DNA from: Eubacteriales bacterium
GTDB taxonomy: Bacteria; Bacillota; Clostridia; Lachnospirales; Lachnospiraceae
Reading direction: 5' to 3'
DNA length: 50,843 nucleotides
Assembly (NCBI GenBank): GCA_030524585.1
Contig: JAUNGJ010000016.1
Coordinates: forward strand, 1-50,843
The notes below the pieces were generated by a model. That model worked only from the letters and a program-made list of their open reading frames with translations, had not been told where the DNA came from and did not search any database. Each line of letters opens with the position of its first letter. Within the stretch, counting starts at the first letter, position 1. This document shows, piece by piece, positions 44,088 to 50,843 of this stretch. The position numbers and the translations under genes were made by a program.

Positions 44088-45821
44088 TTATGCGTTTTTC
44101 TTCTGTCCTGTCAATGTCTTGATTCCGTCGATTGCAAGGATTACTGCAAGTACGATTAACAGTGCTGCGATAACGGCACGAACTACGCACCATGTCACAC
44201 CTGCACCGCCGGCTGAGATTCCTGCAAAGTTTGTCTTCAATGTGAAGCACAGAGATGTAATGGTTACAATAAGCATGAATGCCATTGGGATGAAGAACAT
44301 CTTGTTGTTTCTGCCCATTTTGCCAAGCCATGTAGCAACGCCCATAAGTCCCAGTGCTGCAAGGAGCTGGTTTGCTGCTCCGAACAGCGGCCAGATATTG
44401 GCATATCCGGTAAGACCAAGGCCGATACCGAGAACCACGGTGATAACAGTAGCTACCAGTGGATTGGTCAGAACTTTCTTATAACCGGTTGCGTCTGCAA
44501 GTGTTTCGCCTGGCTCAAGCCAGAATTCCTGGAACATATAACGTGCAAGACGTGTTGCAGTATCCAGAGAGGTCAGACAGAATGCAGATACGGTAAGTAC
44601 CAACAGAGAGTAAGCTACGCTCTCGGTTCCTGCAAGTCCCGGAATAGAGCTTACCATTCTGGAAATACCGGAAGCGAATACAACGGTAGGAGTTACGGTC
44701 TGTCCTGCAGCGTACTCGTTCCATACATATCCGACTGCGCACAGTGAGATGATTGCCAGCGCACATTCAATCAGCATACCGCCGTATGCAATTGGGCGGG
44801 CATCTCTTTCATTATCCAGCTGTTTAGCTGTTGTACCGGAACCAACCAGTGAGTGGAAACCGGAAATTGCTCCGCAGGCAATCGTTACGAATAATGCAGG
44901 GAACAGATAGCCAAGGGAGCTTCCTGTCGGAGCCAGCGTATCCTTGAAGCCTGTAAATGCCGGGATATCCATAGTAGCGCCAGTTGCAATACCTCCGCCG
45001 ATGATGCCGACTAATGCAACGATCATCATGAAGTAAAGCAGGAAGGAGCTTAAGTAATCACGCGGCTGAAGCAGAATCCATACAGGTGTTACGGATGCAA
45101 TTGTGATATAGATACCAACAATAATCATCCAGGTTGTGTTGCTTAAGTAAATCGGATGCCAGTTCAGGCCGATTACCATACAGATAACAATTGCGATAAC
45201 GCCCAGGATAGTAGAAACTCCAAGGCTTGCATTTCTTCTGTAAACAAGAAAACCAAATGCGATCGCAATAAGGATAAACAGGATAGAGATCATTGCTGTT
45301 GTTGCATTGGAAGCACTTGCTGCCAAATCTACTGCACCGCTCTCATCGTATGTAGCCATAAATGTGTTTGCAACGATAGATGCAAAAGCAGCTACAACCA
45401 GGATCAGGGTCAGGTAGGAGAAGATAATAAATAACTTCTTTGCCTTTGTACCCATTGATGATGCGATAACCTCACCGATGGACTGTCCCTTATTTCGAAT
45501 AGATGCAAATAATGCGCCAAAGTCATGGACTGCACCGAAGAAAATACCACCGATCAGAATCCACAGAAGTACCGGCACCCAGCCAAATACCGCTGCCTGA
45601 ATCGGTCCATTGATCGGGCCTGCTCCTGCGATGGATGAAAAGTGGTGTCCCATAAGAACCGGAGCCTTTGCCGGAACATAATCCACACCGTCTTCCTCTG
45701 TGTGGGAAGGTGTTTCTTTTGATGGATCGACACCCCACTGACCTGCAAGCCATTTACCATATGTAACATAAGCAATGGCAAGGATCGCAATGCCGATGAT
45801 CAATACTGCAATACTGTTCAT
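44088..45821 (-). CDS. cstA: Carbon starvation protein CstA family transporter
   Basis: 577-aa membrane protein with many helices. The CstA signature is at the N-terminus: YVPAKAPVLMGHHFSSIAGA then GPINGPIQAAVFGWVPVLLW, followed by GAVHDFGALFASIRNKGQSI. CstA proteins take up pyruvate (E. coli) or peptides. The ATG has GAGGAGG upstream. An unrecognised gene lies 47 bp upstream on the same strand, so the two are probably one unit with the operator at 46411-46430. Confidence 0.92.
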   Translation of the reverse strand: MNSIAVLIIGIAILAIAYVTYGKWLAGQWGVDPSKETPSHTEEDGVDYVPAKAPVLMGHHFSSIAGAGPINGPIQAAVFGWVPVLLWILIGGIFFGAVHDFGALFASIRNKGQSIGEVIASSMGTKAKKLFIIFSYLTLILVVAAFASIVANTFMATYDESGAVDLAASASNATTAMISILFILIAIAFGFLVYRRNASLGVSTILGVIAIVICMVIGLNWHPIYLSNTTWMIIVGIYITIASVTPVWILLQPRDYLSSFLLYFMMIVALVGIIGGGIATGATMDIPAFTGFKDTLAPTGSSLGYLFPALFVTIACGAISGFHSLVGSGTTAKQLDNERDARPIAYGGMLIECALAIISLCAVGYVWNEYAAGQTVTPTVVFASGISRMVSSIPGLAGTESVAYSLLVLTVSAFCLTSLDTATRLARYMFQEFWLEPGETLADATGYKKVLTNPLVATVITVVLGIGLGLTGYANIWPLFGAANQLLAALGLMGVATWLGKMGRNNKMFFIPMAFMLIVTITSLCFTLKTNFAGISAGGAGVTWCVVRAVIAALLIVLAVILAIDGIKTLTGQKKNA

Positions 45822-45868
45822 TGTTTCATTCCTCCTCTTTCTCTTTAGATGTTTCTATGCTAACAAGG

Positions 45869-46393
45869 TCAGATGATTCCGGCCTTGGTGTAGCCTTTTA
45901 CCAGGTCTTTAGCCGCTGCATTGCCGAAGATCTTCCGATTCTTCAGATCAAATACCAGAAGCCGCACTTCGCTGTAGCCGCGAATGCTGAAACGGTAGTT
46001 CTTCACAAAATGATACTTTTTAAATTGCTTCTTTACATCCTCCGGCACGCCGTTTTCACAGATGAAAATTCCGGTCATAAAGGTATACATGTGGTCCTTA
46101 TCCGGACAGCTTTTTCCGCCGCGTACCAGCTCCGGCTCAATATACTCTACAACATGCCTGTGAAAGGTCTCTAAATCTTTACTGCTTAAATTATCCAGAT
46201 AACGAAAAAACGTATGCTCGAAACAATTCGCCCGCCAAAGCTCAGCCTTTTTGATTAGGACATACTTGGCACTGGTTACATTGAAACTTGCATACGCGTC
46301 ATAGACATCCCCGTTGATATCGAAGGGCTTCGCTATATCGTAACTGGATTGATAAGAATCAAGCAGCTGCTCTAATAGTTCTGTTCCTGTCAT
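45869..46393 (-). CDS. Unrecognised 174-aa protein upstream of cstA
   Basis: Soluble, mixed charge, no signal peptide or clear motif. It starts MTGTELLEQLLDSYQSSYDI and has AYASFNVTSAKYVLIKKAEL, then a C-terminal strand-rich part (RFSIRGYSEVRLLVFDLKNR). I cannot assign it to a family. The ATG at 46393 is preferred to one at 46417, which lies in the operator. Same strand as cstA, 47 bp upstream; it may modulate or accompany the transporter. Confidence 0.75.
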   Translation of the reverse strand: MTGTELLEQLLDSYQSSYDIAKPFDINGDVYDAYASFNVTSAKYVLIKKAELWRANCFEHTFFRYLDNLSSKDLETFHRHVVEYIEPELVRGGKSCPDKDHMYTFMTGIFICENGVPEDVKKQFKKYHFVKNYRFSIRGYSEVRLLVFDLKNRKIFGNAAAKDLVKGYTKAGII

Positions 46394-46410
46394 ATATAAT
46401 TGTCTCCCTC

Positions 46411-46430
46411 TTATCACATTAGAGTGATAA
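46411..46430. promoter_or_regulatory. Operator-like palindrome of the cstA unit
   Basis: TTATCAC-ATTAGA-GTGATAA, perfect 7-bp arms. It lies between the minus-strand promoter (46450-46478) and the start of the 174-aa gene, a good position for a repressor. Confidence 0.6.
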
Positions 46431-46449
46431 AATAAAAAAATACTCTCTT

Positions 46450-46478
46450 ATATTACTACCATAGAAACCAAAATGCAA
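46450..46478 (-). promoter_or_regulatory. Promoter of the 174-aa gene and cstA
   Basis: Reading the minus strand: TTGCAT (46478-46473), a 17-bp spacer, TAATAT (46455-46450). The palindrome at 46411-46430 would fall about 20 bp downstream of the -10. Confidence 0.65.
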
Positions 46479-46656
46479 GTGTTTTGGAGCGCACTCTGTA
46501 AATTTCTTAAAATTTTCTTAAATATCATGATAAAATAATTTTAAAGGATGTGTATTCTAAGTTACAGTTATGGTATACTTATCGAAACAGAAATGCCCGG
46601 CATGGTATGTTTACTGAGTGTGACCATGAAAGGGAAATGTATCAGGAGGGATTTTA

Positions 46657-47538
46657 GTGGGAAAACCGTTACATGAAATCAATCGATATGATGATGCGGC
46701 ATTTCCAGTGGGGATGTATATTGTTACAAAGAATAAGATTGTTCCGGAGGGGAGAGGCCATATGGATCTTCACTGGCATGAGGAACTGCAGTTTACCCTT
46801 GTGACGAACGGTTCGGTTTCCATGCAGGTGGACGGTAAGATGTATACTCTGGAAGAAGGGCAGGCGATCTTTATCAATCGGAATCTTCTGCATATTACCA
46901 GTAAACTGCCGGAGGATGGAAGATATATCAGTATTAATTTTCCGGATAAGCTCCTTGGATTCTTTGTGGGCAGCCGTATGGAGAGAGATTATGTAATGCC
47001 CTATACCAACAATTATTGTTTTCCGGCGATTGTTTTTAAGGAAGAAGTTTTATGGCAGAAGAAGATTCTGGACGAGCTGTGGAAGCTGGAGGACATCCTT
47101 CTCGAAAGAGAAGCGGCGTATGAGTATAAAGTATCCCAGAAGCTGGTTACGATCTGGCTTCAGCTGATTACCAATGCGGGAGATCAACTGAAGAATCCTT
47201 CCAGGGGCTATATCCGCAAACAGGAGCGTATGCAGAAAATGCTGTCCTTCATACATGGGAACTATATGAATAACATCCTTTTGAGAGATATTGCGGCGGA
47301 AGCAAATGTCAGTGAGGGAGAGTGCTGCCGCTGCTTTAAGGAGCTGATCCGGGAGAGCCCGAATCAGTACCTGCTGGGGTATCGGATCTCCCGGGCGATG
47401 GAGATGCTGAGCCGGACGGAGCTGTCCGTCACAGAGATTGCGCTGCAGTGCGGATTCAACGACACCAGCCACTTTATCCAGTATTTTAAGAAAAAGGTGA
47501 ATAAGACGCCCAATGAATTTCGCAGTGAAAAATGTTAG
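46657..47538 (+). CDS. AraC family regulator with cupin domain
   Basis: 293-aa regulator. The N-terminal cupin (about residues 25-90) has GHMDLHWHEELQFTLVTNGS and LEEGQAIFINRNLLHIT. The C-terminal AraC HTH has NILLRDIAAEANVSEGECCR and ELSVTEIALQCGFNDTSHFI. GTG start after CAGGAGGG. It lies 115 bp before the glycyl radical enzyme in the same direction and is the likely substrate-sensing activator of that unit, while diverging from cstA. Confidence 0.87.
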   Translation: MGKPLHEINRYDDAAFPVGMYIVTKNKIVPEGRGHMDLHWHEELQFTLVTNGSVSMQVDGKMYTLEEGQAIFINRNLLHITSKLPEDGRYISINFPDKLLGFFVGSRMERDYVMPYTNNYCFPAIVFKEEVLWQKKILDELWKLEDILLEREAAYEYKVSQKLVTIWLQLITNAGDQLKNPSRGYIRKQERMQKMLSFIHGNYMNNILLRDIAAEANVSEGECCRCFKELIRESPNQYLLGYRISRAMEMLSRTELSVTEIALQCGFNDTSHFIQYFKKKVNKTPNEFRSEKC

Positions 47539-47653
47539 GATTGTTATAGTTTTGGTTAAAAGATTTATAGCCTGAAAGAGCGCCTATTGTTAAACTAATG
47601 TCAATAAGAAGAATCGATGAAAAAGAGATAAGAAATTGACAGGAGGTTTTACA

Positions 47654-50044
47654 ATGGGCGCTAATTTTATGGATCGAATTCAGTTTATGAAAGACCGTGT
47701 GGTGAATACCGTTCCGGAAATGGATCTGGAAAATGCACGTATCATGACGGAAAGTTTTAAAGAGACTATCGGGGAACCGCTCTGTATTCAGAAAGCAAAG
47801 GCATTTCGAAGACAGTGCCGCGAGAAAACGGTCCGGATATGGGATCGGGAATTGATCGTAGGATGTTCCGGAAGCAAGATGCGGGGAGGGATTCTCTGCG
47901 TTGATACATGCTGGAGTATTTTGGATGATGAGATTGATACCATCAATGACCGCAAATACGATCCTTTTAAGCTTCGTGATGAAGACAAAAAGATGTTTTT
48001 GGAAGAAATCAAGCCGTTTTGGCAGGGAAGATCTACTTATGAAGCATGGTTAAAACAGATTCCGGAGGACTGCCGTGACCTCCGGGATACGGGACAGGTA
48101 TATATTAACAGAAAAGCGGTGCGCGGATGGGGAGAGACAACGGCCGGCTACCGCCAGATTATCGGGGAAGGGATTGAAAGCATTTGTGAGACCATCCGCA
48201 AGAAAAAGGCAACCCTTGATGCAACAGTGCCCGGCGACATTGAGAAAGAAAATTACCTGAATGCACTTCTGATCAGTGCGGAAGGAATCTGTGATCTGGC
48301 AGAAAGATATGCAGTGGAAGCAGAGCGTCTTGCATCAGAAGAATCAGATGAGGTAAGAAAGCAGGAACTTCTGGATATTGCAGAGACCTGTCATCATGTT
48401 CCCAGATATCCGGCCCGCTCCTTCCGGGAGGCTTTGCAGTCACTGTATATTTATCAGATCTGCATTTTTATGGAGCAGAATGCGGCAAGCTACAATCCTG
48501 GCCGTATGGATCAGTATCTGTATCCGTATTATAAGGCGGACATTGAAAAAGGCGTCCTGACAGAAGAAGAGGCACAGGAGCTTCTGAATTGTCTGTGGAT
48601 TAAGTTCTCAGAGCCCTGCCTGTTTCAGGATGCTGTTACGGCAGAGTTTGCGGCCGGCTACCCAATGTTTCAGAATGTCTGTGTCGGAGGGGTGACAACC
48701 ACTGGCCTGGATGCGGTAAATGATTTGTCTTATCTGATTCTTCAGGCGACGATGGACGTACAGCTGTATCAGCCGTCTCTGTCCGTGCGGTATTCGCTGG
48801 CAAAGAATCCGAATAAATTTCTGCGTAAAGTTGTGGAGCTGATTCGCCTTGGCACGGGATTTCCGGCATTTCACAATGACGATGTTGGGATTCGAATGCT
48901 GATGAATAAGGGGATACCGCTCCGCGAGGCATTGGACTGGAACCCCTGCGGATGTGTTGAGACAAATCTGGAGGGAAGGCTTCGCCAGTATACAGCGCTT
49001 GCAGATATCAACCTGGGCGGTATGATTGAGTTTGTAATGACAAACGGTGTAAATCGCAAGAGCGGAAGAAAGGTTTCCGTAGAGACCGGGGATCCGACAG
49101 GCTTCAAGACCTATGAGGAATTTAAGGAGGCAGTCAAAGAGCAGCTGCGCTATGCAGTATGTGCGGTAGTAAAAGGCAGCCATGTAATCGATAATGTATG
49201 TATGGACCGGGTAGTACCGGCGCTGTCTCTTTCCTTCCGGGAGTGTATTGAGAATTGCAGTGATTATGCATGGGGCGGCGCGAAATACAATGCGGGTAAC
49301 GGCATCATCCTGATTGGCGTTGCGGATCTGATTAATAGTATGGCGGCAGTCAAGACGCTTGTCTATGATGAGAAGAAGATCACAATGCAGCAGCTTGTAG
49401 AGGCGCTGGATGATGATTTCAAAGGGCATGAGTTTATTCAGCAGCTGTGTAAGGATGCGCCCAAATATGGAAACGATGATGATGCGGTTGATGATATTAT
49501 CGGAGAAATGTATACGTTTATTGCTGATGAGATTGAAAGCTATAAGAGTAAATTCGGGACCATGACGCCGGGCATTCTTCCGGTCTCCGGAAATACTCCG
49601 TTTGGTCTTGAGGTAGGAGAGCTTCCGCACGGAAGAAATGCATGGCAGCCGTTAGCAGACGGCGTATCACCGACGGGAGGAACGGATACACAGGGACCGG
49701 GAGCAGTATTAAAATCTGTTTCCAAGATTCCTCATGACCGATTTGTCCAGGGAACCCTTCTGAATATGAAGGTTGAGCCGGAGATGCTGAATAGTGAAAA
49801 TGGAATTCAGCAGATGATGGCATTGTTAAAGAGTATGTGCTCACTGGGCGTATTCCATGTACAGTTTAATGTGATCAACAGAGAGACGCTTATTGCGGCT
49901 CAGGAGAATCCGAAAGATTACCGCGGACTTCTGGTGCGGGTGGCCGGATATACGGCATATTTTACTGAGCTTGGAAGAGATGTCCAGAATGAGATTATTG
50001 GGAGAACAGAGCAGAAATCATTATATGGATGCAGCTGCGGCTAA
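47654..50044 (+). CDS. Glycyl radical enzyme (PFL-like), substrate unassigned
   Basis: 796-aa glycyl radical enzyme. The radical glycine is G765 in RVAGYTAYF, near the C-terminus as expected. The active-site loop is WNPCGCVETNLEGR, with thiyl C434 and base E436 (C-x-E), plus an extra C432. The C-terminus ends in YGCSCG. By ungapped spacing the position 12 after E436, an Asp in glycerol dehydratase, is Ala448. The His of the GH..Y motif appears to be Trp (GWGETTAGYRQIIGEGI). So a diol-type dehydratase is unlikely; a C-C or C-X lyase or decarboxylase is possible. ATG at 47654 after AGGAGG. It is paired with its activase 19 bp later. Confidence 0.88.
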   Translation: MGANFMDRIQFMKDRVVNTVPEMDLENARIMTESFKETIGEPLCIQKAKAFRRQCREKTVRIWDRELIVGCSGSKMRGGILCVDTCWSILDDEIDTINDRKYDPFKLRDEDKKMFLEEIKPFWQGRSTYEAWLKQIPEDCRDLRDTGQVYINRKAVRGWGETTAGYRQIIGEGIESICETIRKKKATLDATVPGDIEKENYLNALLISAEGICDLAERYAVEAERLASEESDEVRKQELLDIAETCHHVPRYPARSFREALQSLYIYQICIFMEQNAASYNPGRMDQYLYPYYKADIEKGVLTEEEAQELLNCLWIKFSEPCLFQDAVTAEFAAGYPMFQNVCVGGVTTTGLDAVNDLSYLILQATMDVQLYQPSLSVRYSLAKNPNKFLRKVVELIRLGTGFPAFHNDDVGIRMLMNKGIPLREALDWNPCGCVETNLEGRLRQYTALADINLGGMIEFVMTNGVNRKSGRKVSVETGDPTGFKTYEEFKEAVKEQLRYAVCAVVKGSHVIDNVCMDRVVPALSLSFRECIENCSDYAWGGAKYNAGNGIILIGVADLINSMAAVKTLVYDEKKITMQQLVEALDDDFKGHEFIQQLCKDAPKYGNDDDAVDDIIGEMYTFIADEIESYKSKFGTMTPGILPVSGNTPFGLEVGELPHGRNAWQPLADGVSPTGGTDTQGPGAVLKSVSKIPHDRFVQGTLLNMKVEPEMLNSENGIQQMMALLKSMCSLGVFHVQFNVINRETLIAAQENPKDYRGLLVRVAGYTAYFTELGRDVQNEIIGRTEQKSLYGCSCG

Positions 50045-50063
50045 TGAAACCGGAGGGATGGGA

Positions 50064-50843
50064 ATGAACGAGCTGAAAGGAAAGGTTTTGCGAATCGAGA
50101 AAACTTCGATCCATGATGGAGAAGGGTTAAGAACGGTTGTGTTTTTGAAGGGATGCCCTTTGAAATGTAAGTGGTGTTCCACGCCGGAATCTCAGTATCG
50201 TTATTCCCATTGCGCAACCGGATATGGAAAAGAGATGACCGTATCAGAGGTTGTAAAAGAAGTGTGCAAGGATGCGATCTTTTTCTTTCATTCCGGAGGA
50301 GGCGTGACCATCAGCGGCGGCGAAGTGCTGATGCAGAGTGAATTTGCGGCGGAAATATTGAAAGAGTGCAGAATGGAGGGAATGCAGACGGCAATTGAGA
50401 CGAGTCTGTACGGAGACTATGATACAAAGATTCGTCCCCTGCTTCCGCATATTCAGACAATGTATATAGACTTCAAGGTATATGACGAGGAGAAACACAG
50501 GTTCTATACGGGTGTGTCCAATGATTTGATAAAGAATAATTTGCAGAGACTTCAGGAAGAGTTTCGGGGATATATCCATATCCGTATCCCTACCGTGCCG
50601 GAAGTGAATATGGATACGGAAAATGCCCGGAAGACGGCAGAGTTTTTAAAGCCGCTCCCGAAGATCAAAGACATCGAACTTCTTCCATATCATAAGCTGG
50701 GGACGGATACATACCGAAAAATGGATGTGAAATATGAACTGCCGGAGGTTCAGACTCCTGAAATGGCGGAGATGCGGAGAATGGCGGAGACGATAAAAGA
50801 AGCAGATCCGGACAGAATAGTAAAGATCAAAGGGGAATTGTTT
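50064..50843 (+). CDS. Glycyl radical enzyme activase (radical SAM), 3' end beyond window
   Basis: First 260 codons of a radical SAM protein; the frame is open to the window end. The 4Fe-4S SAM motif is CPLKCKWC (C-x3-C-x2-C), followed by GGGVTISGGEVLMQ and later segments of the PflA/GRE-activase fold. It would form the glycyl radical on the enzyme at 47654. Unlike most activases of non-PFL glycyl radical enzymes, it has no Cys-rich ferredoxin insert after the SAM motif; the next Cys residues are isolated. ATG at 50064, after CGGAGGG. Confidence 0.9.
   Translation, partial: MNELKGKVLRIEKTSIHDGEGLRTVVFLKGCPLKCKWCSTPESQYRYSHCATGYGKEMTVSEVVKEVCKDAIFFFHSGGGVTISGGEVLMQSEFAAEILKECRMEGMQTAIETSLYGDYDTKIRPLLPHIQTMYIDFKVYDEEKHRFYTGVSNDLIKNNLQRLQEEFRGYIHIRIPTVPEVNMDTENARKTAEFLKPLPKIKDIELLPYHKLGTDTYRKMDVKYELPEVQTPEMAEMRRMAETIKEADPDRIVKIKGELF

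Noticed and set aside
48608-49630. Long minus-strand open frame opposite the glycyl radical enzyme (340 codons)
   Set aside because: Shadow of a strongly conserved gene on the plus strand; no RBS or recognisable domains.
1-50843. CRISPR array, rRNA or tRNA genes
   Set aside because: No regularly spaced repeats and no rRNA- or tRNA-like segments were noticed while reading the window.

Overview
The window looks like a chromosomal segment from a Gram-positive anaerobe of the Clostridia, most likely a gut Lachnospiraceae. This is inferred from strong AGGAGG ribosome-binding sites, moderate GC, TTG/GTG starts, an ECF-type ThiT under a TPP riboswitch, EFR1-type flavodoxin/ferredoxin fusions, a glycyl radical enzyme with its activase, and many heterodimeric ABC transporters. 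The species cannot be named from sequence alone.

Layout. (1) 1-5.99 kb: sialic acid and amino-sugar catabolism. It contains a partial NanA lyase, an SSS sodium symporter and a YhcH-type anomerase in one unit. A hairpin and a new promoter separate these from a ROK kinase (NanK-like), an RpiR/SIS regulator and NagA, closed by a good terminator. (2) 6.1-8.3 kb: a tyrosine recombinase, then two 25-bp inverted repeats flanking about 185 bp that carries a consensus promoter aimed at a five-repeat zinc-ribbon protein. This has the layout of a phase-variable invertible promoter and is the most distinctive small module here. (3) 8.35-17.25 kb: TPP riboswitch-thiT, a DUF255/thioredoxin-like gene broken by an in-frame TAG, a nitroreductase, a PAT-like GNAT, a MATE exporter, an SRPBCC protein, an EFR1 protein, and mgtE behind a long unexplained leader.

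(4) 17.3-44.0 kb: a transporter island with five heterodimeric ABC pairs (ten fused TMD-NBD half-transporters). Three have their own TetR regulator and two flank a tandem of AraC regulators. Four of the five pairs carry the same palindrome, GTTAG-N6-CTAAC, just upstream of the first gene. This points to one common trans-acting regulator above the local TetR/AraC proteins. All ten ATPase domains keep canonical motifs. An iron/siderophore or small-metabolite role is possible by analogy with YbtPQ/IrtAB systems under PchR/YbtA-like AraC proteins, but the substrate is unknown. Between pairs 3 and 4 lies an apparently more AT-rich block: a three-gene ABC-2 exporter behind a leader with a tiny ORF and several stacked hairpins/terminators, a decayed GNAT gene and an intact GNAT gene.

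(5) 44.0-50.8 kb: CstA and an unrecognised 174-aa gene on the minus strand. A cupin-AraC regulator diverges from them, followed by a glycyl radical enzyme (796 aa) and a radical SAM activase cut by the window end. The glycyl radical enzyme has the CxE active site but lacks the Asp expected in glycerol/diol-type dehydratases, so its reaction is open.

All functional calls come from reading motifs and context; no database search was possible.
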